In this document: piece after piece, positions 1-7,891 of the stretch | Layout: each line of letters opens with the position of its first letter | Numbering within the stretch: the first letter of the stretch is position 1 | Assembly: GCA_019686135.1 (NCBI GenBank) | Contig: JADGHL010000035.1 | Location: forward strand, 1-41,001 | Length of the DNA: 41,001 bases | From: Myxococcaceae bacterium | Lineage (GTDB): Bacteria; Myxococcota; Myxococcia; Myxococcales; Myxococcaceae | Direction of reading: 5' to 3' | The notes under the pieces: model-generated | The model's database searches: none | Told to the model about the DNA's origin: nothing | The model's input: the letters and a program-made list of their open reading frames with translations, nothing else | Position numbers and translations under genes: made by a program

Positions 1-737
1 GTGGTGGAGGCCACCGCCGGAGGCGTGGGCGCCACGGGAGGTTCTGCGACGTTCCGGTCGCCGCCGGGGACGGGCAGAGGGGCCGGGGTCGAAGGCGCCG
101 TCGCCACTTTGGGCGGCAGCGGCCAAGAGAGCGTCTCGCCCGGACGGAGCATCCGCTCGCGGCCATCGGTGGCGCGGAAGCGGATGCTGCCTTCGTGCAG
201 CGTGACCTGACCGCCGTGCGCGCCCTGCGAGATGGTGAAGCGGGTGCCGAGGATCTCGATCAGACCGTCGGAGACGAACACGCGGGCGGGGGGCTCACCG
301 GCGTGGCGCTTGTCCACCGAGACCTCCACCGTGCCGGACATCACTCGGACGCCCTGCGGTTCCCGTTTCAGCGCCGCGCCCAGGTCGGCGATGACGTGGA
401 TCCGCGAGCGGGGATCCACCACCTGCACGGGGGCGGTGGCGATCACCGCGTCGCCCTGCGCGCGCAGCAACTCCCCGGCCGCGCCCTGTTCCGCGACGAA
501 GCCGTTCACCGCCGCTGGGCCGCGCGCGGGGCGGGCGATGACGTAGACGACCAGCGCGACGGCCGCCACCGCCGTGGCCAGCCCCAGCGTCCAGGTCGGC
601 AGCACGAACCGGCGGCGGCGCTCGAAGGCCGCCTCGACGCGCGCGCGGATCCGGCGTTCGGCATCCGGCGGCAGCGTGCGTGTCTCCCGCGCCCGTTCGG
701 CCTCCTTCAACGCCTGCTGAAAGTTGCGCTCACTCAC
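1..737 (-). CDS. FecR-like membrane regulator (probable anti-sigma factor), C-terminus beyond window
   Basis: The GTG start at 737 overlaps the end of the sigma factor gene by 8 nt, so the two are translationally coupled. The visible 245 residues show a basic, charged N-terminal cytoplasmic part (about 1-44), one membrane helix (about 45-66, rich in A and V), and a periplasmic FecR domain. That domain includes the family hallmark GTRFTI near residue 155 and a following segment with VTLHEGSIRF. A Pro/Ala-rich tail begins near residue 200 and the stop lies outside the window. FecR-type proteins sense a periplasmic signal and control the adjacent ECF sigma factor. No TonB receptor is next to it here, so the signal is unknown. 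The family assignment is clear; the anti-sigma role is inferred from the gene pairing. Confidence 0.85.
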   Translation of the reverse strand, partial: MSERNFQQALKEAERARETRTLPPDAERRIRARVEAAFERRRRFVLPTWTLGLATAVAAVALVVYVIARPARGPAAVNGFVAEQGAAGELLRAQGDAVIATAPVQVVDPRSRIHVIADLGAALKREPQGVRVMSGTVEVSVDKRHAGEPPARVFVSDGLIEILGTRFTISQGAHGGQVTLHEGSIRFRATDGRERMLRPGETLSWPLPPKVATAPSTPAPLPVPGGDRNVAEPPVAPTPPAVAST

Positions 738-1308
738 GGTTCACCTCCGCCTCCTCGCCGCCGACATCCCAGCCAGCGGCGCGCACCTTGTTCCACGCCC
801 GGCTGAGCAGCTTGGAGACATAGCCTTCGCTCATGTGCAGCGCGCGGGCGATCTCCCGCTGCGGCAGCCCATCGAGCACCTTCATGCTGAGGACAATCCG
901 CTCCTTCGGCGGCAGCGAGGCGATCAGCTTCTCCGCCTCCCGCGCGGTCTCGGACAGCTCCAGCCGGGTGTCCGCGCCGACCTCGTCCTCCGGTTCCCGG
1001 TCTTCGGAGACCATCTGCTCCAGAAAACCGAGCCACGACCGCTCCCGACGGAGCTTCGAGAGCGCGGCGTTGGTGGTGACGCGGTAGATCCACCCGCCCA
1101 GGTCCTCGTGGTCGGTGAGCACCGGCAGCTCCTGGAGCAGCTTCATGAAGACCTCCTGCGTGAGGTCCTCCGCCCAGGTCTCGCTGCCCCGCCCATAGCG
1201 GAGCCCCAGCCGGAAGACCTTGTGCCGATGCGCCCGGAAGCACGCTTCGAAGGTCGCCCGCTGATCGTCGGTGAGGGTCAAATCCAACGCGTAGGCGCTC
1301 GCGAACAT
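730..1308 (-). CDS. ECF-family RNA polymerase sigma factor
   Basis: About 192 residues, normal for an ECF sigma-70. Region 2 is visible as AEDLTQEVFMKLL in the first third. It is followed by GWIYRVTTNAALSKLRRE, the end of region 2 that contacts the -10 element. A short acidic linker leads to region 4, with LPPKERIVLSMKVLDGLP and the helix-turn-helix REIARALHMSEGYVSKLLSRA. The ATG at 1308 was preferred; an in-frame GTG at 1323 would add five residues, and neither has a good ribosome-binding site. The gene is followed by an overlapping FecR-like gene, the usual sigma/anti-sigma arrangement. A GGAAC at 1364-1368 (minus strand) resembles an ECF -35 element and could mean autoregulation, but no convincing -10 was seen. 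Confidence 0.92.
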   Translation of the reverse strand: MFASAYALDLTLTDDQRATFEACFRAHRHKVFRLGLRYGRGSETWAEDLTQEVFMKLLQELPVLTDHEDLGGWIYRVTTNAALSKLRRERSWLGFLEQMVSEDREPEDEVGADTRLELSETAREAEKLIASLPPKERIVLSMKVLDGLPQREIARALHMSEGYVSKLLSRAWNKVRAAGWDVGGEEAEVNRE

Positions 1309-1390
1309 CTGTAGAAAGACCACGCTCGCGGGCGGCGGATCTTTCCTGGCAGAAAGTCCAGACGTTCCGGGAGTCTACGGTGCGTTCGAG

Positions 1391-2356
1391 TCAGAAGGCT
1401 ACCGCGGCCGCCAGGCTGGTCTCCAGGCGCGCGTCCCCGCGCTGGAAGAGGGGCTGTCCATCCAGCTGGTGGATCACCCTGGCGCCGTAGCCAGGTGTCA
1501 GGTCGAGGCCGATCCGGAACCAGCGGCCGAGCTTCCAGCGCACCGACATGGGCACCAGGCCCACGAAGTCGAGCACGGTGCCGCTCTTCGTGCCGGTGGC
1601 GGGGCGCTTGTACTCGAACGCGTGCGCCACCACCCCCGCCGCCAGACCCACGTCGACGTCGATCCACTTCGACCGCAACAGTCCGACCTTCGGACCCGCG
1701 GCGATCTGGAATTCATGAAGGTCGAGGTCGGGGCTGATGGGGCGGTCGTACGCGAGCAAAAGCGCCATGCCGGCCTTCTGCCGGGTCATCAGCGCGATGG
1801 ACGCGCTCACCTGCGGATCCACGCCATAGCCCCGCCACAGAGCGCCCGCGCCCACCGAGAGATCGACGAACAGCGGCTCCGGCGGCGGCGCGGGGACCTC
1901 GATTTCCGGAGGAGGCGGCGGCTTGCGCAAGGGGCCGGGCGCGCGGGCCTTCTGCCGAGCGTGCTCCACCGCCTCCACGCGGCCGCGGCACAGATCGACG
2001 ATCTTCTGGGCGATCTCCAGCTGGAGCTCGCGCGCGGTACCCGCGCCCAGGGTCACCTTCCCGCGCTCCTCCTCGCCCCCGCCCACCGCGGTGAGCGTCA
2101 CCGCGCCATCCGCCTCCTCCAGCCGCACGCGCACGTCGGGTTCGGACCACGAGGCTGCGACCGCGAAGCCCTCTTCGATGAGCCGCAGCACCACGCGCGA
2201 CTCCAGCGTCAGCGCGTCGATGCGTTCGCTCGTCTGCGGCGATAGCGCGCGCAGATCGACCGAGACGGTGATGGGCTCCGGGCGTGCCGGGGCCTCGGCG
2301 GCGTGCACCGGGAGGGTCGCGATCGCCGCGAACGCCAGCACGAGCGGCGCCTTCAT
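1391..2356 (-). CDS. Exported protein with Pro-rich linker and outer-membrane beta-barrel-like C-terminal half
   Basis: 321 residues from the ATG at 2356, chosen because a signal peptide (MKAPLVLAFAAIATLPVHAA) starts exactly there; the frame is open further upstream but reads as low-complexity noise. Residues about 25-135 form a periplasmic alpha/beta-looking domain. A proline-rich linker (KPPPPPEIEVPAPPPEP) follows, then about 165 residues of alternating hydrophobic strands ending in a terminal Phe, typical of a small outer-membrane barrel. I do not recognise the family. It lies 20 nt downstream of terC and 67 nt upstream of the sigma factor, all on the minus strand. It may therefore be co-transcribed with the sigma/FecR pair and belong to the same envelope response; that is inference. 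Confidence 0.7.
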   Translation of the reverse strand: MKAPLVLAFAAIATLPVHAAEAPARPEPITVSVDLRALSPQTSERIDALTLESRVVLRLIEEGFAVAASWSEPDVRVRLEEADGAVTLTAVGGGEEERGKVTLGAGTARELQLEIAQKIVDLCRGRVEAVEHARQKARAPGPLRKPPPPPEIEVPAPPPEPLFVDLSVGAGALWRGYGVDPQVSASIALMTRQKAGMALLLAYDRPISPDLDLHEFQIAAGPKVGLLRSKWIDVDVGLAAGVVAHAFEYKRPATGTKSGTVLDFVGLVPMSVRWKLGRWFRIGLDLTPGYGARVIHQLDGQPLFQRGDARLETSLAAAVAF

Positions 2357-2376
2357 GCCCACCGGCTCTACCATGC

Positions 2377-3369
2377 TCAGTGCGTGACGTGCCGCTTCGA
2401 GGAGCTCTCGTCGCGCTGCGCGCCCTGTGTGGAGCCAGGCAGGCGTTCGGACGGCGTCTCTTCCGGCGCGTTGCGGTGCAGCAGGCTGGCCACGACCGCG
2501 GCGCCGATGCACACGACGATGATGGCGATCGACAGCCACGAGGGGATGTGGACCCATCGGTCGCCAATCAGCTTGAGGCCCGCAAACGCCAGCACCGCGG
2601 AGAGCCCGAAGTGGAGGTACTCCAGATCGGCGATCGCCCGGGAGAGCACCATGAACAAGGAGCGCAGCCCGAGGATGGCGAACGCGTTGGAGCTGTAGAT
2701 GATGAACTTCTCGCGACTGACCGAGAACGCCGCGGGCACGGAGTCCACCGCGAACATGATGTCGGTGAGCTCCAACCCCAGCACCGCCAACAACAGCGGG
2801 GTCGCCAGCCTGCGGCCGTCCTGGACGACGAAGAAGCGGTTACCGTGGACCTGCGGGGTGAGCGGCAGGTGCTTCGAGAGCCACCGCACCGCCTTGTTCT
2901 CCTCCTCCTTCTCCGGAGCCTCGAAGAAGACCTTGACCGCCGCGTAGAGGAGGATCGCGCCGAAGATCCACGCGACCCACTCCCAGCGTTCGATCGCCTC
3001 GGTCCCGAGAAAGATGAAGATCATCCGGAAGATCAGCGCGCCGAAGATGCCCCAGGAGAGCACCGTGCGCTGGCTGGACTGCGGGATCTTCAGCGACTGG
3101 AAGATGACGAGGAAGACGAAGAGGTTGTCGACCGAGAGGGACTCTTCGATTAGGTACGCGGCGACGTAGTTGGACGCCTTCTCCGCGCCCATGGTCGCGT
3201 AGACGAAGCCCGCGAACCCGAGCCCGATCGTCACCCACACCACCGCCCAGACCACCGAGCCCCGATGGGAGTCGCCACGCTCGCCGCGGTGAAGGAACAG
3301 ATCGACCGCCAGGCCGGTGAAGAGCACACCGGCGAAGACCAGCCAGATCCACAGCGGCTCTCCGAACAT
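2377..3369 (-). CDS. TerC/Alx-family integral membrane protein
   Basis: 330 residues from the ATG at 3369. The open frame starts 36 nt earlier, but the hydrophobic N-terminus and a nearby GGGAA sequence favour this start. Eight or nine membrane helices are visible. The two family signatures with conserved acidic residues are present: EESLSVDNLFVFLVIF in the first half and ELTDIMFAVDSVPA in the second. A short charged C-terminal tail follows. TerC/Alx proteins are inner-membrane proteins linked to tellurite resistance and to manganese or other metal-ion handling, including metalation of exported proteins. No tellurite-resistance genes are nearby, so a metal-ion role is more likely than tellurite. 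The family call is certain; the substrate is not. Confidence 0.93.
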   Translation of the reverse strand: MFGEPLWIWLVFAGVLFTGLAVDLFLHRGERGDSHRGSVVWAVVWVTIGLGFAGFVYATMGAEKASNYVAAYLIEESLSVDNLFVFLVIFQSLKIPQSSQRTVLSWGIFGALIFRMIFIFLGTEAIERWEWVAWIFGAILLYAAVKVFFEAPEKEEENKAVRWLSKHLPLTPQVHGNRFFVVQDGRRLATPLLLAVLGLELTDIMFAVDSVPAAFSVSREKFIIYSSNAFAILGLRSLFMVLSRAIADLEYLHFGLSAVLAFAGLKLIGDRWVHIPSWLSIAIIVVCIGAAVVASLLHRNAPEETPSERLPGSTQGAQRDESSSKRHVTH

Positions 3370-3515
3370 GGCGTTCCCAACTTGCCCATCCGGGGGAAGA
3401 TTCACAACGCCGTTGATGGGGGCGGGATCCCCGCGCGAAGGCGGCGATCAACTTTTCGCGCGTGCGCGACCGGAATTTGGACGGCCCCGGCGATCCGCGC
3501 GACAACGCGCAGCGC

Positions 3516-3794
3516 ATGGCAGACATCATCGACCTCACGCTCGTCGCCGACGCCCGGAAGTACTTCGAGAAGCTGCTGCACACCCGTGGGATCGGCTACT
3601 TCCTCCGCAAGGAGGGCGGGCGGCCGTTCGAGATCGAACCCGCGAAGGTCGAGCTGGTGGTCCGCACCGCCGCCCGCGCGCGGCCTCCGCATCTGCCGAA
3701 GCCGCCCCGGCCGGCCGTCGAGTACTGCCGCAAGCAGATCCGCCGCGAGCTCATCCGCCGCGTGGTGGAGGAGATGCTGATGACCGGGCTGTAG
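3516..3794 (+). CDS. Small hypothetical protein
   Basis: 92 residues from the ATG at 3516. An in-frame GTG at 3462 would add 18 polar residues; neither start has an obvious ribosome-binding site. The protein is basic and apparently soluble, with a compact N-terminal segment (ADIIDLTLVADARKYFEKLL) and a helical C-terminus containing one Cys (VEYCRKQIRREL). There is no signal peptide or membrane segment. The family is not recognised. It is divergent from terC and 115 nt upstream of the MshEN-domain gene on the same strand. Codon use matches the genome, which supports it being real. Confidence 0.6.
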   Translation: MADIIDLTLVADARKYFEKLLHTRGIGYFLRKEGGRPFEIEPAKVELVVRTAARARPPHLPKPPRPAVEYCRKQIRRELIRRVVEEMLMTGL

Positions 3795-3840
3795 CGCGGT
3801 TTTCCGGAATCGCGTCCCGCCCCCGTCCAGACCATGGCTT

Positions 3841-3858
3841 CGCCGCGCGAACGCGGCG
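3841..3858 (+). terminator. Perfect GC hairpin between two plus-strand genes, possible terminator
   Basis: A perfect 7-bp inverted repeat (CGCCGCG / CGCGGCG) encloses a CGAA tetraloop, 47 nt after the stop of the small gene ending at 3794 and 52 nt before the next start. Only a weak T run (CCCGTTT) follows. It could be a weak intrinsic terminator or a structured 5' leader of the MshEN gene. Confidence 0.35.
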
Positions 3859-3909
3859 AGAATCCCGTTTCACGGAGCGCAGATTGGGCCGGCGCTCCCC
3901 GACCGAACC

Positions 3910-4788
3910 GTGCCGCCGGTAAAGAAGAAGCTGGGCGAAATCCTGCTCGAGATGGGCGCCATCGACCCACTGCAGCTGCAGTCGGCGTTGGGGTACCACC
4001 AGCAATGGGGTGTGCCGCTCGGCCAGGCGGTCGTGGAGAAGAAGTTCTGCTCCCCGGACGACGTGTTGCGCGCGCTGTCGCTGCAGTCCGGCCACCCCGT
4101 GCTCCGCCTGGACGGGCTGCCGCTCGATCCGAGGCTGGCCAGCGTGGTCCCGGTGCGTACCGCGGAGAAGCTGCGCGCGGTCCCGCTGCGGCTGGAGGGC
4201 AAGCGCAAGGAAGTGCTGGTCGTCGCGGTCGCCGCGCCCGGCGGGCTGGAGACGCTGGATGCGCTGCAGGCCGTCTCCGGCAAGCAGCGGCTGGTCGTAC
4301 ACATCGCGCACGACGCGGAGATCGAGCGCGCCATCGGCAAGCTCTACTACGGCCGCGAACCCGAGAAGCCCGCGCCGCCGCCGGTGGTCCCGCTCTCGAA
4401 GGTGGGGATCCAGAACGAGGTCGAAATCGAGTTTTCGCCGGTCGATGAGGTGCCGGTGAAGCCTTCGCGTCCGGTGCTCCTGTTCGGCTGGCACGAGGCG
4501 TCGATGCGGGCGCTCAAGACGATGATCGAACGCGCCGGAATCCAGGCGTCGCCGATCAGCGAGGACGAGCTGTTGCAGCTGACCGCCGAGGACGTGCTGA
4601 TCGCCTCCACCCTCGGCCTGCACACCGCGCTGCCCGCCGGCGTGCGGCCGTCGGCGAAGCTCATCATCTGCGGCGTCCGCGAGGACCTCGACGTCCAGGA
4701 CGCTCGCGCTCTGGGCGCGAGGATCTACCTCCGGCCGCCGTTCTCCACGGAGCAGCTGGAGGGCGCGGTCCGCCGCTGCGTGGGCTGA
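3910..4788 (+). CDS. Stand-alone MshEN (GspE/PilB N-terminal) domain protein
   Basis: 292 residues with a GTG start. Residues 7-60 contain two tandem copies of the MshEN nucleotide-binding motif found at the N-terminus of GspE/MshE/PilB-type ATPases: LGEILLEMGAIDPLQLQSAL and PLGQAVVEKKFCSPDDVLRAL. The domain continues to about residue 150. A Pro-rich linker and a second alpha/beta domain of about 110 residues (VLLFGWHEASMRALKTMIERAG onward, a receiver-like pattern without obvious phosphorylation residues) replace the ATPase domain. In the family the motif binds c-di-GMP or ATP. Here the leading Arg of motif 1 is Lys, its last Gln is shifted, and motif 2 has Pro for Arg and Lys for Gly, so ligand binding is doubtful. 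Similar stand-alone proteins occur in myxobacteria. A regulatory or scaffold role is inferred. Confidence 0.78.
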   Translation: MPPVKKKLGEILLEMGAIDPLQLQSALGYHQQWGVPLGQAVVEKKFCSPDDVLRALSLQSGHPVLRLDGLPLDPRLASVVPVRTAEKLRAVPLRLEGKRKEVLVVAVAAPGGLETLDALQAVSGKQRLVVHIAHDAEIERAIGKLYYGREPEKPAPPPVVPLSKVGIQNEVEIEFSPVDEVPVKPSRPVLLFGWHEASMRALKTMIERAGIQASPISEDELLQLTAEDVLIASTLGLHTALPAGVRPSAKLIICGVREDLDVQDARALGARIYLRPPFSTEQLEGAVRRCVG

Positions 4789-4793
4789 AAGTG

Positions 4794-5135
4794 CTATTCC
4801 GCGTCCGCAGGACGCATCGCCCCGTCACTGGAGTAGCTCCGGTACTCCAGCTCGAACCGCCGTAGGTGGCGAAGGTCCGCCAGGCTGATTGCGTCCTCGG
4901 CGACGACATCCACGCCGTCCGTCTCGATGCCCGCAGTCCCCTTCAGCCCTCCTTCGAGACTCTCTGCCCACACTTCGACCGACTGGCGAATGGCATCGTT
5001 CAGCCACGCTTCGACCGGGATGACCACCTTGACGCTGAGCCGGTATGTCTCCCCGTGCGAGAGCTCAGCTTCGACCGGATCCAAGGCAAAAAGGATTTCA
5101 CTGACGTGCTCGCTTACAACGGATGTTGAGCACAT
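4794..5135 (-). CDS. Hypothetical protein with atypical codon use
   Basis: 113 residues, ATG at 5135. The protein is acidic, with a predicted mixed beta/alpha pattern: a LSVKVVIPVEAWLNDAI segment and a C-terminal LRRFELEYRSYSS. It has no signal peptide or membrane helix. It uses TTT, CTT, TTG, AGT and CTA codons that are rare in neighbouring genes, which suggests a more recent acquisition. It converges on the MshEN gene with only 5 nt between the stop codons, leaving no room for a terminator. Family not recognised. Confidence 0.55.
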   Translation of the reverse strand: MCSTSVVSEHVSEILFALDPVEAELSHGETYRLSVKVVIPVEAWLNDAIRQSVEVWAESLEGGLKGTAGIETDGVDVVAEDAISLADLRHLRRFELEYRSYSSDGAMRPADAE

Positions 5136-5157
5136 TCGATCCGGACGCCACCATTGT

Positions 5158-5506
5158 TCACCGGAGCACTCTCATCTCCGTGGCCCCACTGGTGCCCGCC
5201 TGGCCCTCTCGTGCCTTGGCCTGAAGCAACGAGGGCTGGGGCGCCAGGTAGTCCACCAACCCGGCGATCACCGCCTTCGAGAACGCGTCGACGGTGCGCT
5301 GTGACCGCGGGCGGCGAGAGCTTTGCGAGCGCGCTCGGCCACGCCGTGTCGGTGACCAGCGTACCCTCCGCATCGATGTCTTCGGACGGCCGCAGCGGCG
5401 GATCGACGACGCGCGGCGGATCGGTTTCGCCCAGCGGACCGGTGACCGCGTAGAGCGCGGCGCAGATGGAGGAGGTGACCGCGAAGGTGACGGCGTGGCG
5501 AATCAA
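5158..5506 (-). pseudogene. Frameshifted small exported or membrane-anchored protein gene
   Basis: Two overlapping frames join into one plausible protein. The upstream frame (TTG at 5506) gives a basic start and a hydrophobic segment (HAVTFAVTSSICAALYAV), then a typical periplasmic linker as far as LAKLSPPAVT near 5305. From there coding character switches to the -1 register relative to the stop at 5158, giving TVDAFSKAVIAGLVDYLAP and a polar tail. One extra base near 5295-5310 would explain the break. The joined product would be about 115 residues, of no recognised family. It lies 80 nt downstream of the substrate-binding lipoprotein gene and could be the last gene of that operon. A sequencing error is a real alternative. 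Confidence 0.5.
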
Positions 5507-5586
5507 CCGCGGCTCCGGGGTGGGCGAGCGTGTCCTGCAGACGGCATGCCGCGTCCGTCAGGCCGCACCCCGGCGCGCGCGGGCCA

Positions 5587-7005
5587 TCACCCTCCCGGCG
5601 GGTCCCGCACCTCGTCGGTGTCGAACTTCTGCCCGGCCACGTTGATCGACCACACCTCGATGCGGGCGGCGGCCTCACCGGTGGTGGCGTTGAAGTTCAG
5701 GTTCCCGCTCGTGCCGACGATGTCGATGTCCATGCCGTTCTGCAGCTGGCTCCGAGCGGAGATGAACTGGCCCGGCGACAGCTGCAGCTGCGGTCCGCTG
5801 GACAGATGGGTCAACCCCTCCGCGATGCGCGGGCCGCTGATCTCCCCCGAACCGTCCTGCGCCGCCCAGGCCGCGCCGAGCGCGGTGACGTATATCGCGT
5901 CGTAGCTGTTGGCGGTGAAGGAGTACTGGCTCGGGTTGACGCCGTACTTCGAGATGAAGTTGCCCTCGAACTGCGCGTAGGCGGGAGAGTTGGCCAGCGC
6001 GCCGGACGCGGGGGCGCTGCCGAGCGCGCCGTCGATCTCGTCGAGCTGGTTGACCGAGGAGAACAGCGCCGGGTCCTTGGCGCTGTCGGTAAAGAACCAC
6101 CGGTGGCCGTCCGCCTTGACCAGGTGTTGCGTGGTCGCGGCGGCGTTGAGGATCCGCGCCGCGTCGTCCGGGAACGCCACCAGGATGGTCAGGTCCGGAT
6201 CGAAGTCGTTGAGCTGGGAGATCACCGTGTCGATGGAGCCGCCGCGTTCATACGAGAGCGGCTTCACCGTCTTGGCCTGCTGGAGCGCGTCGATCAGCAC
6301 GAACGACAGCCCGTTCCCATACGGGTCGTTGAGGTAGACGATGCCCACCTTGTTCACGCCGGTGAACCGGCCCCGCGTGTCATTGAGCAGCGTGTCCGCG
6401 AGCACCGCGCCCTGGATCGCGTCCGACGGAGCGGTCCGCCACACCAGGCCCACCTTCCCGCCGTGCGTGTCCTGAAGGTCGGTGATGGCCGGGCTGGTCG
6501 AGGTGGCGGTCATCACCAGGATGTCGCGCGGGACGGTCACCGTGGAGGCGGCGATGGTCTGGCCCGAACCGGAGGTGAACAACGTGACGATGTGCTTCTC
6601 GTCCGACAGCCAGGTGGCCATCGACTGCAGCTTGTCCGAATCGCCGGCGGTGTCGCAGACGTGGAGCACGAACGGCCGGCCGGCGACACCCTCGTTGGAG
6701 TTGATCTCATCCAGGGCCATCACGAACGCGTTGAGGCCCTGCTGTTCGGACTGGTCGAGCTGTCCGCCGGGCGTGAGCGGGAGCGCGGCGCCGAAGGGGA
6801 TCGCGTTCGGCTCGTCGCGGCCGTAGACCGTGCCGCAGCCCGGCGGCGTCTTGTTTGGAAGGCAGTAGTGTTCGACGCAGATCCGACCTTCGCCGCAATC
6901 GGCGTTGGTGTCGCACTCCTCGAAGCCGGTGGCGGTGGTGAGCGTGCACCCGGCGCACAGGGAGGCGGCGAACAGGGGGACGACGAAGCGGACCATCGGC
7001 GTCAT
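5587..7005 (-). CDS. Lipoprotein, type-1 periplasmic-binding-protein fold (LivK/Peripla_BP_6-like)
   Basis: 472 residues. The start at 7005 overlaps the stop of the upstream gene by one base (TGATG), so the pair is translationally coupled. A signal peptide ends in a lipobox (SLCAGC) with the lipidated Cys at residue 20. A Cys cluster follows (CDTNADCGEGRICVEHYC, then PGC), a spacing common in myxobacterial lipoproteins. From about residue 65 there is a branched-chain-amino-acid-type receptor domain. Its segments include LTPGGQLDQSEQQGLNAFVM, ALDEINSNEGVAGRPFVLHV, IAASTVTVPRDILVMTATST and VGIVYLNDPYGNG. No permease or ATPase gene is adjacent, so it may act as a ligand sensor or with transport genes elsewhere. 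The fold is well supported; the ligand is unknown. Confidence 0.88.
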   Translation of the reverse strand: MTPMVRFVVPLFAASLCAGCTLTTATGFEECDTNADCGEGRICVEHYCLPNKTPPGCGTVYGRDEPNAIPFGAALPLTPGGQLDQSEQQGLNAFVMALDEINSNEGVAGRPFVLHVCDTAGDSDKLQSMATWLSDEKHIVTLFTSGSGQTIAASTVTVPRDILVMTATSTSPAITDLQDTHGGKVGLVWRTAPSDAIQGAVLADTLLNDTRGRFTGVNKVGIVYLNDPYGNGLSFVLIDALQQAKTVKPLSYERGGSIDTVISQLNDFDPDLTILVAFPDDAARILNAAATTQHLVKADGHRWFFTDSAKDPALFSSVNQLDEIDGALGSAPASGALANSPAYAQFEGNFISKYGVNPSQYSFTANSYDAIYVTALGAAWAAQDGSGEISGPRIAEGLTHLSSGPQLQLSPGQFISARSQLQNGMDIDIVGTSGNLNFNATTGEAAARIEVWSINVAGQKFDTDEVRDPPGG

Positions 7006-7847
7006 CAGAACCGCACCTCCACGCCCGCGCCGCCTGCGGCGGGGATCAAGCTCACCTCGGTGGAGGTCTTCGCCACATCGCCCCCCTTCGGATAGAAGAC
7101 CACCGCCAGGACCGCGGCCACGAGGCCCACGCCCATGCTGGCGTCGGCGATCAGCGCCTGGGTCGTGGTAGTGGACTGCAGGCGCCGCTTGTCCTCCACG
7201 GTCTCGGCGTGGTCGAACGCGTTGCGGCTGGCGCGCGCGTTCAGGCCGAAGATCGTGCCCGAGACCATGCCGGCCACCGCGACGCCGCCGAGCGCGAAGC
7301 CGGCGATCTTCCCGTTGCGCTGGGCCCGTGCGCGCGCCTCGGCGGCGGCCTGTTCGCGGGCCCTGAGCTCCTCCTCCGCCCTCTGCTTCGCCGCGGCCTC
7401 TTCGGCGGCACGCGCCTTCGCCGCCTTTGCTTCGGCTTCGATCCGCGCCTGCTCCTCGGCCTGCTTCTTCCGCGCCTCGTCGCGCTGGGCGATCAACCCC
7501 CGAAGCCGGTCGATGGCCAGCGCGCTGCGCTTGAGCAGCGTGGGGTCGGTGCCCTCCGTGCTTCCGACGTAGCGCTGGTAGTACTCGAGCGACAGTTCCA
7601 GCTCGCCGGCCTGGTCGTACGCGCGGGCGATGTTGTAGATGATGCGCGGGTTCGGGTCGTACGGGTACGCCTCGATCAGCTTCTCCGCCGACTCCTTGTA
7701 CTTGCCGGTCGCGTAGAGCCGCTCCGCCTCCTTGACCAGCCGGTTGAAGGCCGCCTTCGACGAGGAGGCGAAGGCCACCGTCGGAAGAACCATCAACCAC
7801 GCCGCGAGGAGCAGGCGAACGAGCACCGGGAGGTTCGCGTGGCGCAT
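7005..7847 (-). CDS. TPR/coiled-coil membrane protein
   Basis: 280 residues, ATG at 7847. A signal peptide or N-terminal anchor (residues about 8-27) is followed by tetratricopeptide-like helices: LVKEAERLYATGKYKESAEK and NPRIIYNIARAYDQAGELEL. A long Ala/Glu/Lys/Arg coiled coil spans about residues 115-180. Two hydrophobic helices are near 182-205 and 235-255, and the tail is short and beta-rich. This layout is common in myxobacterial genomes, often beside PEGA or lipoprotein genes. It is coupled to the downstream substrate-binding lipoprotein, which suggests the two work together in the envelope. No enzymatic motif is present. The function is unknown. Confidence 0.8.
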   Translation of the reverse strand: MRHANLPVLVRLLLAAWLMVLPTVAFASSSKAAFNRLVKEAERLYATGKYKESAEKLIEAYPYDPNPRIIYNIARAYDQAGELELSLEYYQRYVGSTEGTDPTLLKRSALAIDRLRGLIAQRDEARKKQAEEQARIEAEAKAAKARAAEEAAAKQRAEEELRAREQAAAEARARAQRNGKIAGFALGGVAVAGMVSGTIFGLNARASRNAFDHAETVEDKRRLQSTTTTQALIADASMGVGLVAAVLAVVFYPKGGDVAKTSTEVSLIPAAGGAGVEVRF

Positions 7848-7891
7848 GGGGGAAGCCTAGCGCAGATCGCTTCGGCTACGATGTCCGCCGA

